From NCBI GenBank assembly GCA_964536215.1, contig CAZHWT010000002.1, positions 1 to 64,000 of the forward strand: a DNA stretch of 64,000 nt, written 5' to 3'. This DNA is from CAZHWT01 sp964536215. GTDB lineage: Bacteria; Patescibacteriota; CAZHWT01. This document shows, one piece after another, positions 1 to 8,612 of the stretch. The position numbers were made by a program, and so were the translations under genes. The notes under the pieces are model-generated. The model did not search any database. It was not told where the DNA came from and saw only the letters and a list, made by a program, of their open reading frames with translations. Each line of letters begins with the position of its first letter. Within the stretch, counting starts at the first letter, position 1.

Positions 1-81
1 GTGTTTGACACTCACTAGTTTACATGAGGTTGTTCCGCTTTAGTTTAATGTGCCCCGAGTTGGATTGGGTTAGGCTCAGCC

Positions 82-1047
82 GTGTCTGGCTTTGAATTGC
101 TTCCATACACCAACTACACCTTATTTCTGTCTCATGATGTCAAGTTACACTGTGATTCAACCACCCTCCCTCTAGCTACCGACTACGCTATACACTTTAC
201 GACTGGCAAAGACACCGTCGCACCTCAAATACTAGGCCCACAAGTATCGGTTACGAGCACTACGGCCGCCTTTAGTTGGGAAACCTTTCAGGCCGCTAAT
301 CATCGAGTGCGCTATGGGCAAAGCAGTCTAACTTCTACCGCCGGCGATGATAGTATGGGCAAATATCATCGAGTGCAATTAGCTAATTTACAGCCCGGCA
401 TCACCTACTCCTATCAGCTGACCAGCACTGACCCGTCTGGCAATACTGGTCGTACAGCCACCAGCACTTTTACTACCTTAAAAGTGAATAATGTCAAAGT
501 CAGCGATATTACCGATATGGCTGCCACCATTACCTGGCAAACTAATCAACCGACAGATACGTTGGTTGAATTTGGCCCCGACGACCAGTATGGCTATCGT
601 CAAGGCAACGGTGGACAGGTCACCAACCATTCTCTGCGCTTAGTTGACCTTAATCCTGACCAAACCTATCATTTTCGCATTGTGGCGACGAATAATGCTG
701 GCACATCGACCTTTGACGACGCCATATTTGCTACTCTTCCAGCCACCACAGTTGCTGGAAGTCGTGCTGCCAATAGAGAAGACGTGAGCATGTCAACCGA
801 TAATATTAAACTATTCCCCCAAGTATCCTTCGCCCAACCTCTCGTGTTAGGAGCTTCGACAGCAGCCGACACAATCTATACTGGCGTAACGCTGGGGAAA
901 AATCTCTTAGTTCGCACTGGTCTCCCTGCTCAAACATGGCCGAGCTGGCTGGTAACCCTTATCTGGCTCATTCCACTCCTGCTGCTAGTAGCTATTGGTC
1001 TGGTTGTGTGGCGCCTACGACAACAGAAGCTAGAAAATAGAAAATAG
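82..1047 (+). CDS. Membrane-anchored fibronectin III-like surface protein, probably 5'-truncated
   Basis: The protein (321 aa) opens inside what looks like the second half of an SbsA/Big_5 Ig-like domain (residues 1-42, ending IHFTTGKDT). Two fibronectin-III-like domains follow (about 45-130 and 133-218), then a polar linker. A C-terminal membrane helix (about 289-311) is followed by a basic tail (RLRQQKLENRK). This topology fits an extracellular adhesin or stalk protein held by its C terminus. The frame is open only from base 49 and the best start is a GTG at 82 without a Shine-Dalgarno. The missing first half of the Ig-like domain suggests that the true gene started further upstream and has been interrupted, or that this is a degraded remnant. 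Architecture is fairly clear; function is inferred. Confidence 0.6.
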   Translation: MSGFELLPYTNYTLFLSHDVKLHCDSTTLPLATDYAIHFTTGKDTVAPQILGPQVSVTSTTAAFSWETFQAANHRVRYGQSSLTSTAGDDSMGKYHRVQLANLQPGITYSYQLTSTDPSGNTGRTATSTFTTLKVNNVKVSDITDMAATITWQTNQPTDTLVEFGPDDQYGYRQGNGGQVTNHSLRLVDLNPDQTYHFRIVATNNAGTSTFDDAIFATLPATTVAGSRAANREDVSMSTDNIKLFPQVSFAQPLVLGASTAADTIYTGVTLGKNLLVRTGLPAQTWPSWLVTLIWLIPLLLLVAIGLVVWRLRQQKLENRK

Positions 1048-1094
1048 AACCTTCGCCCTTCCCTGTAACCTTCAACCTTCAATCTTCAACCTTT
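1031..1094. repeat. Heptanucleotide tandem repeats after the surface-protein gene
   Basis: TAGAAAA occurs twice at 1031-1044, across the stop codon of the preceding gene. The spacer then has four AACCTTC-type heptamers (1067-1073, 1074-1080, AATCTTC 1081-1087, AACCTTT 1088-1094), ending 14 nt before the nuclease ATG. It is one of several period-7 arrays in this window. Confidence 0.75.
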
Positions 1095-1108
1095 CTCCCC
1101 CCCCACTC

Positions 1109-1699
1109 ATGGCCAAATCCCCATCTCTCTCCACCACTCTCAAGCCCTTCCGACCGGCCCTCAAGCTCATTCCCGCCAAATGGCGTGGAGTAGTTAGCGT
1201 ATTACTGGTTGTCGCCGTGGCTGGCTGGGTATGGTACTCCGCCCAACCTCCCGCCCAAACAACTCAGCCTCCGGTCGACGGACAGGTTCTAAAAGTAGTC
1301 GACGGTGATACCTTAGATGTTCAAGTCAACGGTCAATCACAACGCATCCGGCTGATTGGCGTCGATACCCCAGAGGTGGTAGATCCACGCAAACCAGTCC
1401 AATGCTTTGGTCAACAAGCCTCAAATCGGACCCATCAACTGGCCGATAATCAAATCGTTACCCTACAATCTGATCCCACTCAAGACGATAGCGACAAGTA
1501 CGGCCGTCTCTTGCGCTATGTCTTTTTATCAGATGGCCAAATGCTTAATCAGCTGTTGATTGCTCAAGGCTATGCCCATGAGTACACCTATCAGGTCCCC
1601 TATCAATATCAGGCCGAATTTAAGCAGGCTCAAAAAGACGCCGAGCAAAAACAGCTCGGCCTGTGGTCGCCAGATACGTGTAAGGGGAAGACAAAATAA
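1109..1699 (+). CDS. Membrane-anchored thermonuclease (SNase family)
   Basis: This 196-aa protein has a basic N-terminal segment, one membrane helix (about residues 26-43) and a staphylococcal-nuclease (OB-fold) domain from about 56 to 188. Residues matching the calcium and catalytic positions of the family are visible: D65 in VVDGDT, R81, D86, T87 and E89 in RLIGVDTPE, and R133 in KYGRLL. The family cleaves DNA and RNA in a calcium-dependent way. The orientation (short basic N terminus, helix, catalytic domain) places the nuclease outside the cell, where it could scavenge nucleotides from host or environmental nucleic acid. There is no Shine-Dalgarno before the ATG. It follows the surface protein on the same strand, so co-transcription is possible. 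Confidence 0.9.
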   Translation: MAKSPSLSTTLKPFRPALKLIPAKWRGVVSVLLVVAVAGWVWYSAQPPAQTTQPPVDGQVLKVVDGDTLDVQVNGQSQRIRLIGVDTPEVVDPRKPVQCFGQQASNRTHQLADNQIVTLQSDPTQDDSDKYGRLLRYVFLSDGQMLNQLLIAQGYAHEYTYQVPYQYQAEFKQAQKDAEQKQLGLWSPDTCKGKTK

Positions 1700-1864
1700 A
1701 ATAGCAGTTTAGGATAAGGCTACAAGGCCACAGCCCAAAAAAGTTTTATCATATAAATACGAAACAAGCTAGAAATAAAAAAAGACAAAAGTAAAAAGGT
1801 CATTTTAATTTCGTACTTCAAATTTGTTTCGTTATTCAGTCTTAGATTGTCTATTTTACCGCGG

Positions 1865-3070
1865 TTACGCCGGTGCTTTAATTTCTCCGCTGCAGATCGG
1901 GCACTCCTCATTTTTTCGTCCTGCCCCCAACCATAATCTCCATGCCGTAAGCTCTGGTAGCATGTCTCGGTATCCCACTAGGTCAGCCGCTCGTCGCAGC
2001 CACCAGCCAATCCGACCGTAATAGCGCCGCTTGCCCCATTGAATAGCCGCCCAACCATGACCGCACGGCGTAGCATAGATTGGCTCTTGAGGTACGTACT
2101 TCTCCGGGGTCTGGCCGTTTAGCAACCGTTTAATATTAGCCGCAATATAGACAGCGTCCGATATAGCCGTCTGAGCCAAACCACTAAACTGGGTCGGCGC
2201 ATTGTCGCCAATCACATAGACGTCGCCACCCAAGCCGAGATAGTCATCGATCACCAGTCGCTTTTTATCGTTAAACTCAAACTGGGCGGCATTAGCGGCA
2301 TAAAACGGATTAGGTGCCACACCAGCCGTCCAAATAATCGTCTTAGTCTTAAGCTCGGTATCAGCTAGCTGCAAGGCATCGGCCGTGGCTCCTTCAACTG
2401 TCGCCTTAAGGTGAACGTGAATACCCAGGCTCTTGAGCCGTGCCGCCACCTTGGCCGATACGTCTTCGGCCGAACGAGGCAAGACCCGGTCAGCTGCTTC
2501 AATAATATCAACGTGCCAATCGCTAGTTGGGATATGATGGTGAGGAATAATATGCCGCAAATATTCAGCTAGCGCTGCAGCCAACTCTACTCCAGTCGGC
2601 CCGGCCCCAACTACTACATAGTGGACCTCTGGCTTGCCAGTATCCATTAACTCTTGGTGCAAGTGCTGACGCAATCGCTTGCCCTCGTGGAGAGATTTAA
2701 CCGCAAAGGCGTGCTCTTCCAATCCGTCAATATGAAAATAATTGGTCACGCTCCCCAGGGCTAAAATCAGAATGTCATAACTGAGTGTATGACCATCTTC
2801 CAAAGTTACGGTCTTGGCCTCCTTGTTCAAAGACGTGGCCTTGCCGACAATAAGATTAATCGCCGTCCCTTTAAACATATCTGGCAAAGAAAAAAACGAC
2901 TCCGACCGGTCGCCACCAACAACATACTCATACAGTAATGGATAGTAGCGCAAGTGTCGGGTATCGTTAATGACCGTTATATCAACATTCTTCTGACCGG
3001 CCAGCTCTAGTGCTGCCTTAGCTCCACCAAACCCTCCGCCCAAAATGACAATCTGTTTCTTTTGGCTCAT
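1865..3070 (-). CDS. ndh: Type II NADH dehydrogenase (NDH-2)
   Basis: A 401-aa two-dinucleotide-binding flavoprotein. The FAD motif GGGFGG lies at residues 11-16, the NADH motif GAGPTG at 155-160, and a late FAD-contact motif (VIGDNAP) lies in the C-terminal half. NDH-2 enzymes oxidise NADH and reduce membrane quinone without pumping protons. In this genome it would supply quinol to the bo3 oxidase encoded at 23.4-27.6 kb. The ATG at 3070 is chosen because AAGAAGG lies just upstream; the frame remains open another 21 codons without a better site. The C terminus ends in a single CPIC pair (ECPICSG), an unusual tail that may be half of a metal site. It is monocistronic and convergent with the nuclease gene. 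Confidence 0.9.
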   Translation of the reverse strand: MSQKKQIVILGGGFGGAKAALELAGQKNVDITVINDTRHLRYYPLLYEYVVGGDRSESFFSLPDMFKGTAINLIVGKATSLNKEAKTVTLEDGHTLSYDILILALGSVTNYFHIDGLEEHAFAVKSLHEGKRLRQHLHQELMDTGKPEVHYVVVGAGPTGVELAAALAEYLRHIIPHHHIPTSDWHVDIIEAADRVLPRSAEDVSAKVAARLKSLGIHVHLKATVEGATADALQLADTELKTKTIIWTAGVAPNPFYAANAAQFEFNDKKRLVIDDYLGLGGDVYVIGDNAPTQFSGLAQTAISDAVYIAANIKRLLNGQTPEKYVPQEPIYATPCGHGWAAIQWGKRRYYGRIGWWLRRAADLVGYRDMLPELTAWRLWLGAGRKNEECPICSGEIKAPA

Positions 3071-3426
3071 ACAACCTTCTTTCGTCAATACGTATCCTAT
3101 ATAAATAATCCTAACAGACAACCAACCAGGCAAGCAAGGGGCAGTGAAGATAAGCCATGCAGTATCTCACCATCTTCGTTATTTGAAGAGGCAGCAAAAC
3201 AGCAAGGCAGCAAGTCGGCCAGTCTTTTACAATTCAAACTTCAATTCGTTCCCGTAACTCGTACCTCTCCCTCCTTTCGCGTCATTCTCGACCCGACCCC
3301 GATTAAATCGGGGTGAATCGAGAATCCCTACATATACGCATCTTCGTCTATTCGTTATTTGTTCCGGTAATTCGTACCCCTACCATCGTGTCATTCTCGA
3401 CCCGATCGAGAATCCCTGTACCAGAT

Positions 3427-3458
3427 GTACATAAACGTGTACGTACACGTGTACGTAC
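3427..3458 (-). repeat. GTACGTAC-type palindromic core, inverted relative to the 57-62 kb copies
   Basis: On the minus strand this reads GTACGTACACGTGTACGTAC followed by ACGTTTATGTAC. That is nearly identical to the core of the dispersed element found repeatedly at 57-62.5 kb, but in the opposite orientation and without the flanking modules. Confidence 0.7.
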
Positions 3459-3491
3459 ATTCGTTTATTCGAGGTTTCGTTATTCGAATCA

Positions 3492-3547
3492 GTTTACGGT
3501 TTACGGTTTGCAGTTTACAATTTACGATTAACGATCAACGATTTATT
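3492..3547. repeat. Degenerate heptanucleotide array
   Basis: About eight consecutive 7-bp units of GTTTACG type (GTTTACG, GTTTACG, GTTTGCA, GTTTACA, ATTTACG, ATTAACG, ATCAACG, ATTTATT) run without interruption. Position-by-position drift suggests an old array that is decaying. Confidence 0.65.
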
Positions 3548-3841
3548 TGGCATTTGGACTCTTGCTCCTTGCCACTTAACTAGCCTACTTGCCTACGCCC
3601 GACTTGCCTACTCGCCGACCCTGTTATTGGTTATTAGTTACTTAGTTACTTGGCTATTGGTTTATTCGTTATTCGTACAACTACTCACTACCCACCCTTG
3701 TCCGCCCCGCCAGGGTCGGAACTCACCACTCAACTAGGTATCCTTGGGTTCCTAGGGGTCATGGGGAAAATGGTGTATTGGGTGTATTGGGTATATTAGG
3801 CATATTGGTAAAAGTGGCTCAGTTCATTCGTAGCATTCGTG

Positions 3842-4065
3842 TTTCGTAGATTCGCATATACATTCGTAATTCGGCTGTTACCCAATTCGTATATTCGCAT
3901 TGCCATTTCAGCCAGAGGCTGACAAGCTCCATAGTCGTCTTCGTCGACAGGACTGCGGCGAGTCAGAAAAGTGTACTCGCCTAGTCAAGCGGATGTTACC
4001 CCATTCGTTTTTCGTAGATTCGCATATACATTCGTAATTCGGCTGTTACTCAATTCGTATATTCG
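3842..4065. repeat. Pair of ~56-bp direct repeats
   Basis: Bases 3842-3897 and 4010-4065 are nearly identical, with one C/T difference in the part I aligned. Both begin TTTCGTAGATTCGCATATAC and end in ATTCGTATATTCG. A third, diverged copy of the second half lies at about 24468-24508, between cyoC and cyoB. Confidence 0.8.
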
Positions 4066-4196
4066 TAAAACTATAAACCATAAACCCCATTAAATCGGAG
4101 TAAGCCACAAACGAAAAACCCGGCGCTCATTCGCCATAGCTTGTCTATTGAAAACGTACCAACAGTACTGTATCCTAACGGTAGGAGGTGACTAGT

Positions 4197-4382
4197 ATGT
4201 TTTGGTGGATAATTGCCCTGATCGTATTTTTTGCCTGGCTAGGTGGCCTAGATATAGCCGGACTAATTATCATGTTTATCCTGTTTGTTGGCATGACCCT
4301 TGGTGCTCTGGCTGGCGTCGATCGCCACCGTCGTCATCGACTCCATCCGCCCAATCCCTATCACCCCGATCGGTATGCCTAA
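4197..4382 (+). CDS. Small two-helix membrane protein
   Basis: This 61-aa protein starts at ATG 4197, 6 nt after a near-perfect Shine-Dalgarno (AGGAGGTG, 4183-4190); the in-frame GTG at 4188 lies inside that site and is rejected. Residues 1-18 and 22-44 form two closely spaced hydrophobic helices, followed by a His/Arg/Pro-rich tail (DRHRRHRLHPPNPYHPDR) that should be cytoplasmic. It resembles the many short hydrophobic proteins of CPR genomes with no assigned function. The strong ribosome-binding site is unlike the leaderless neighbours. Confidence 0.6.
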   Translation: MFWWIIALIVFFAWLGGLDIAGLIIMFILFVGMTLGALAGVDRHRRHRLHPPNPYHPDRYA

Positions 4383-4414
4383 GTGCAACCGAATACTCCT
4401 AGGCTAGCCCGCAC

Positions 4415-4993
4415 TTACTTGGTCAGATGATGAAAGATTTGTCGAACAGCTTCATACTGGCTATAAATAAGCGCCCATTCAGCAATCAGTAATCCAGGAA
4501 AAATAATTACCCATTCTGCCCACTTACCAGTAGTAACCCGCCATCGCCTAATTGGAGGAAAGCCTACTTTAGCTGGTAATGGCCACAGCCACGGCACTCC
4601 CTCCTTGGTCAATGAATCCATGACTAAATGAGATAGGTAACCAATCATAAAGGCCCACCAAACTACGTCGGCCTGCAATCCCGGCCAGCTGGGGTGGAGA
4701 AATAAGAGCAACAGGTTAAGCAGCCAGCCCATTAGCAACATACCCACCAGCGAGTGTAACAATGAGCGGTGTCCTCCCACCACGCCACCAAAAATACGCC
4801 CAGCTATTCCGCCAATAGGCAAATTACGCCAAAACGGAGCCGTCGGTGTATCTAGGTCTGGAGCAATCCCGCCTATCAGATTGGCCGTCACCGCCACCAC
4901 TGCTGATCCTAGCGACAGTTCAGGAATGTCCCAGGCTATTACAACGCCAGTTAAGGCTACAAAAGCTGCCAAATCATGAGTTCGCCCAGTCAT
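4415..4993 (-). CDS. Integral membrane metal-dependent hydrolase-like protein (YdjM/DUF457 type)
   Basis: A 192-aa polytopic protein with conserved polar motifs between helices: GGIAPDLDTP near residue 50, GGHRSLLHS near 80 and HLVMDSLTKEGVPWLWP in the middle. These are hallmarks of the LexA-binding, inner-membrane-associated hydrolase family, where Asp and His residues are thought to bind metal. The substrate is unknown. I chose ATG 4993 rather than the longer frame because a TACAAT -10 box lies a few bases upstream on the minus strand, indicating a leaderless transcript. It is convergent with the small membrane protein gene. Confidence 0.75.
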   Translation of the reverse strand: MTGRTHDLAAFVALTGVVIAWDIPELSLGSAVVAVTANLIGGIAPDLDTPTAPFWRNLPIGGIAGRIFGGVVGGHRSLLHSLVGMLLMGWLLNLLLLFLHPSWPGLQADVVWWAFMIGYLSHLVMDSLTKEGVPWLWPLPAKVGFPPIRRWRVTTGKWAEWVIIFPGLLIAEWALIYSQYEAVRQIFHHLTK

Positions 4994-5076
4994 ACTGTAA
5001 TTGTACGAGCAAACCGGCCAACGAGCAAACATATTTAACCTCTTGACGAGACCAAAAAATCAGGCATACTTATGTA

Positions 5077-5111
5077 TGAATACTGAATACTGAATACTGA
5101 ATACTGAATAT
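5077..5111. repeat. Heptanucleotide array (TGAATAC)4 plus TGAATAT
   Basis: Five tandem 7-bp units run right up to the ATG at 5114 of the DoxX-like gene, leaving 2 nt. Changes in copy number would alter the promoter or 5' leader of that gene in 7-bp steps. Confidence 0.9.
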
Positions 5112-5113
5112 CT

Positions 5114-5671
5114 ATGCCTTCATTTATCGTTGATATCCCCGAACCGCCCATCTCCCGCTACCTCTGGGCCAACACCTTGCTTTCCCCCTTATGGCTCATC
5201 TTGCGTCTCTATGCCGGTTGGCAATGGTTAGAGGCAGGTTGGGTCAAAATCCATTCGACTGCCTGGGTTGGTGATCAAGCTGGTACGGCAGTATCTGGAT
5301 TTTTAACCGGTGCCTTAACCAAGTCTGGCGGATCGCATCCCGACGTTACTGGTTGGTATGCCTGGTTCATTGAACACGTTGCCTTGCCTAATGCCTCGCT
5401 CTTTTCTCACCTGGTCGCCTATGGTGAAGTTCTGGTCGGCATTGCTCTTATTCTGGGGCTATTTACTGGTATCTCTGCCTTCTTTGGCGCCACTATGAAT
5501 GCTAACTACCTTTTTGCCGGCACAGTCAGTACAAATCCACTGTTATTAATAATTCAAATTCTGCTCATCCTAGCTTGGCGCAGCGCCGGTTGGCTCGGCC
5601 TCGACCGCTGGGTCCTCCCATGGCTCGGCACTCCCTGGCAACCAGGCAAAGCCTTTAAGGGCAAAGCGTAG
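5114..5671 (+). CDS. DoxX-like membrane protein
   Basis: A 185-aa protein with four or five hydrophobic helices. It shows the DoxX/TQO-small-subunit pattern: an early LRLYAGWQWLEAGWVKI segment, then FIEHVALPNASLFSHLVAYGEVLVGIALILG, then the GATMNANYLFAGTVSTNP motif. Family members are integral membrane proteins linked to thiosulfate-quinone reduction or to redox stress; a precise role here cannot be read from sequence. The start at 5114 is preceded directly by a heptamer repeat array and no Shine-Dalgarno is visible. Quinone-linked chemistry would fit a genome that has NDH-2 and a quinol oxidase. Confidence 0.8.
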   Translation: MPSFIVDIPEPPISRYLWANTLLSPLWLILRLYAGWQWLEAGWVKIHSTAWVGDQAGTAVSGFLTGALTKSGGSHPDVTGWYAWFIEHVALPNASLFSHLVAYGEVLVGIALILGLFTGISAFFGATMNANYLFAGTVSTNPLLLIIQILLILAWRSAGWLGLDRWVLPWLGTPWQPGKAFKGKA

Positions 5672-5915
5672 ATTGTAAATCGTATTTCTGTTAATTCGTT
5701 ATTCGAATACTACTCACCACTCACTACTAAAAAAACGCCTGGGCATCTTTGGTGTCCAGGGGAGCCTAGGGAATGGCATATTGGGTATTTGAGGCGTATG
5801 CGAATGTTAGATTGCGTACTCTAGTTCCAATTCCAATTCTAACTCTCCCGACTCCCTACTGCTCGGCAAAGCCGAGCTTGCCTATCGGGCAATTTTCGGG
5901 TATCATTGGCCCGCT
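5672..5915. other. Spacer with remnant of the 3.7-kb low-complexity block
   Basis: No gene was seen. Bases about 5690-5810 (ATTCGTTATTCG, clustered CACTCAC sequence, CCTAGG, ATTGGGTAT) resemble 3655-3840 in order and composition and look like a decayed duplicate. Confidence 0.45.
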
Positions 5916-6992
5916 ATGCCTCAAACAGCCACGTCCAACAACCAAAAACATATCATGGTAGCCATGAGCGGTGGAGTCGACTCATCGCTTACTGCTGCGC
6001 TACTTTTGGAGCAAGGCTATCACGTCTCTGGTGCTTATATGAAAAATTGGGCCGAGAGTGACGACGAACTCGACTGTCCTTGGGCCCAGGACGTCTATGA
6101 CGCTTCCCAGGTTGCCGAGCAGCTAGGCATCTCATTTCAGGTCTTTGACCTGCGTAAGGAGTATCACGATCGGGTGGTCGACTATATGGTGGCCGAATAT
6201 AAAGCTGGCCGCACTCCTAATCCAGACATTATGTGTAATCAAGAAATGAAATTTGGCTTGTTTTGGCAATTGGCTCAAGCTAATGGGGCCGACGGTATGG
6301 CCACGGGTCATTACAGTCAAATTAAAGATGGCAAGCTGCACACAGGTATCGATGCCAACAAAGATCAAAGCTACTTTCTCTATCGAGCCCCAGTTGAAGC
6401 TCTGGCCCAGTCGCATATGCCCATCGGCAGCCTGACTAAGCCTCAGGTCCGCCAAGAGGCGGCTAAACGCAATTTATTCACTGCCAGCAAGAAAGACTCC
6501 CAGGGCATTTGTTTTATCGGTAAAATTAAACTAAAAGACTTTTTGCAACGGTACATGACTGTAGAGCCAGGCCCGCTAGTTGATCAACATGGCCATGAGG
6601 TCGGTCAGCATCAAGGTGCCGTCTTCTATACCATTGGCCAGCGGAATGGCATGGGTGTCGGAGGTGGTCTGCCTTACTTTGTCACCGGCAAAGATATGGC
6701 CACCAATACGGTCTTTGTCACCACCAATCCGGCCGATCCACACCTCTGGCAAACCGATATGACCATTGACCAAACCCACTGGCTCGGCCCTGCCCCCGAC
6801 CCCGCTAAGCTATACACGGCCCGTATCCGTTACCGTGGTCCGCTTGTCCAAGCTCAGCTCACCCCTCTCGCCAGTGGCCAATGGCAGGTCCACCTCAACC
6901 AACCCCAAAGAGCCTTAGCCTTAGGGCAATCTGTGGTCGTATACGACGGTGATTTAGTGATTGGCGGAGGAGTAATCAGCCAAATTGATTAA
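5916..6992 (+). CDS. mnmA: tRNA-specific 2-thiouridylase MnmA
   Basis: A 358-aa protein that thiolates U34 in tRNA for Lys, Glu and Gln using ATP and a sulfur relay. The PP-loop AMSGGVDSS lies at residues 17-25. The nucleophile Cys sits in IMCNQEMKFG and the second catalytic Cys in SQGICFIGK, as expected for the family. The C-terminal beta-barrel tRNA-binding portion is complete. Total length is normal for MnmA. A TATCAT -10-like box lies close before the ATG with no Shine-Dalgarno, so the gene is probably leaderless. TrhO at 14.1 kb is another U34-modifying enzyme in this window. Confidence 0.96.
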   Translation: MPQTATSNNQKHIMVAMSGGVDSSLTAALLLEQGYHVSGAYMKNWAESDDELDCPWAQDVYDASQVAEQLGISFQVFDLRKEYHDRVVDYMVAEYKAGRTPNPDIMCNQEMKFGLFWQLAQANGADGMATGHYSQIKDGKLHTGIDANKDQSYFLYRAPVEALAQSHMPIGSLTKPQVRQEAAKRNLFTASKKDSQGICFIGKIKLKDFLQRYMTVEPGPLVDQHGHEVGQHQGAVFYTIGQRNGMGVGGGLPYFVTGKDMATNTVFVTTNPADPHLWQTDMTIDQTHWLGPAPDPAKLYTARIRYRGPLVQAQLTPLASGQWQVHLNQPQRALALGQSVVVYDGDLVIGGGVISQID

Positions 6993-7123
6993 GGCGCAAA
7001 CAATAAGAGTCCAAATGACAAGGAAAGGATCAAGCTTTAAGATTGTGCTTTGCATTTGAGCCTTGTGTCCTTCCTTGTCATTTGGACTCTTACTCCTTAC
7101 TCCTTATCTTTAGCCTTTGCAGC

Positions 7124-7918
7124 CTATGGCTTCAGCAGCATCGACAAAATCAACAGTCCCAGCGCCGCCAACACAATGGCTCCACCAGCCGCAATGCCGG
7201 CATAAAAAGCTACCAGCAAGCCCATTAGCACTGCCGCTAGTGCTAGAATAATCGCCAACAGTAGTGTAGAAGTAAAACTCTTGGTCCACTGTCCAGCGGT
7301 TACTACTGGAATAACCAGCAACGCGCTCATCAGCAATCCACCAATAATCCGTAGGCTCAACACCACCAAGACGGCCGCCATGACCGCCAGAGCATAGTTA
7401 AGTAGTGTCACGTTATAGCCGGCAATTCTGGCACTATCTTCGTCAAACGACATGTGCTGCAAGGCGTGGTATTGGCTCAAGACCAGTCCGCCAATCACAA
7501 TAGCTGTTGCCCCGAGCGTCCATACATCAATCCAACTGGTGGTAGTAATGCTACCAAACAGATAGCTATTAAAGTCGACTCTGGTGCCATGGGCCAGGCT
7601 AGCTAAAACTACCGCTACGGCCAGACCGCCGCTCATCAAAATGGCCAAGCTCACCTCACCGCTCAAGCGTTGCTTTTGTCGCAGCCACTCCAGCAAAATT
7701 GCGCCTACTGCCGTAACTGGTATGGCTACATAAACTGGCGCCGCACCAAGCAATAACCCCAACCCCACACCGGCCAAGCTAACGTGAGCCAGGCTATCAG
7801 CAATTAAGGAATAGCGTTTAGCCACTAAAAAAACGCCCAACAACGGCACGGCTGCCGCCACCAAAACACCGGCCATTAAGGCTCGGACCATAAACCCGTA
7901 CTGCCAGATCTCAAGCAT
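7124..7918 (-). CDS. znuB: Zinc/manganese ABC transporter permease (ZnuB type)
   Basis: A 264-aa ABC-3 family permease with eight or so hydrophobic helices and the family loop near residue 50 (DSLAHVSLAGVGLGLLLG). It forms the membrane channel for a metal cation delivered by the binding protein encoded at 8603. The start at 7918 overlaps the ATPase stop codon (7911-7913) by 8 bp, a classic translational-coupling arrangement. The frame extends 38 codons further upstream inside the ATPase gene but lacks permease character there. It is the third gene of the znuA-znuC-znuB operon. Confidence 0.93.
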   Translation of the reverse strand: MLEIWQYGFMVRALMAGVLVAAAVPLLGVFLVAKRYSLIADSLAHVSLAGVGLGLLLGAAPVYVAIPVTAVGAILLEWLRQKQRLSGEVSLAILMSGGLAVAVVLASLAHGTRVDFNSYLFGSITTTSWIDVWTLGATAIVIGGLVLSQYHALQHMSFDEDSARIAGYNVTLLNYALAVMAAVLVVLSLRIIGGLLMSALLVIPVVTAGQWTKSFTSTLLLAIILALAAVLMGLLVAFYAGIAAGGAIVLAALGLLILSMLLKP

Positions 7919-8612
7919 GATGAACTCCGTGGTGGTGTAAGAATTTGTGTCGGATAGCGTGATCTCGTGGCATGTACATGTCGGGTTGGAAGTGCTTTGG
8001 TTCACCGTCGTAAAGGAGCTTGCGGTTAACACACAATACCCGGGTCACTAAATCCAGCACAATATCAACATCGTGAGACACCATCAGAATGGTCATGCCG
8101 CGCTGTTGCAATTTGCGCAGTAGTTGGTAAAAAGCATTTTGCGACACTTCGTCAATTCCCACCGTTGGCTCATCAAGAATTAAAATACCTGGCTGAGTAG
8201 CCAACGCTTTGGCAATCAAGACCCGCTGCTGTTGCCCGCCCGACAAGTCGCTAAACCGCTTTTTGGCATGTGCAGTCATATCCACCTGCTGCAAGCCTTG
8301 TCGAGCCAGCCTTTTGTCTCCCCTGGAGCCAAGCTTTACCACATCCATAACGCTCATCGGCACTAAACCATCGGCCAAAGATCCTCGTTGGGGCACATAG
8401 CCAATAGCTGGAGAATCAGGCCAATGGACATGACCGCTGGTCGGCTTGAGCAAGCCCAGAATAGTTCGGAGTAGGGTTGTCTTGCCGGCCCCATTCTGAC
8501 CGATTAGTCCCACAAAATCGCCGGATTGAATAGTAAACGAGATACGATCCAGCGCGGTGTCCGAGCCAAAAACGACACTCACTTCGTGCACTTCTACAAC
8601 GTCTACTGGCAT
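7911..8612 (-). CDS. znuC: Zinc/manganese ABC transporter ATPase (ZnuC type)
   Basis: A 233-aa ABC ATPase. Walker A is GQNGAGKTT (about residues 38-46), the signature is LSGGQQQRV, and Walker B plus catalytic Glu is ILILDEPTVGID. The C terminus is His-rich (RHKFLHHHGVHHA), often seen in zinc systems and possibly a metal sensor or buffer. It overlaps the binding-protein gene by 10 bp upstream and the permease by 8 bp downstream, so the three are one tightly coupled operon. The Fur-family regulator at 9599 is divergent. Confidence 0.93.
   Translation of the reverse strand: MPVDVVEVHEVSVVFGSDTALDRISFTIQSGDFVGLIGQNGAGKTTLLRTILGLLKPTSGHVHWPDSPAIGYVPQRGSLADGLVPMSVMDVVKLGSRGDKRLARQGLQQVDMTAHAKKRFSDLSGGQQQRVLIAKALATQPGILILDEPTVGIDEVSQNAFYQLLRKLQQRGMTILMVSHDVDIVLDLVTRVLCVNRKLLYDGEPKHFQPDMYMPRDHAIRHKFLHHHGVHHA

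Larger units (their letters stand above)
3071..4196. other. 1.1-kb gene-free region of low-complexity, ATTCG-rich repeats
   Basis: No convincing gene was found here. The stretch is built of short motifs such as ATTCG, TTATTCG and GTTTACG. It holds two related hairpins: ATTCTCGA (3284) with TCGAGAAT (3318), enclosing CCCCGATTAAATCGGGG, and ATTCTCGA-CCCGA-TCGAGAAT at 3393-3413. It also holds a run of degenerate heptamers, a pair of long direct repeats and a GTACGTAC-type palindrome, listed separately. The part from about 3655 to 3840 resembles a decayed version of 5690-5810: both have clustered CACTCAC-like stretches, then a CCTAGG-containing block, then ATTGGGTAT-type sequence. Confidence 0.6.

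Noticed and set aside
3313..3531. Short open frames in the 3.1-4.1 kb region
   Set aside because: They translate the ATTCG/GTTTACG low-complexity sequence into Arg/Val/Ser/Tyr-rich strings with no protein character.
5773..5961. Open frame before mnmA
   Set aside because: It overlaps the mnmA start, has no ribosome-binding site, and lies in decayed repeat sequence.
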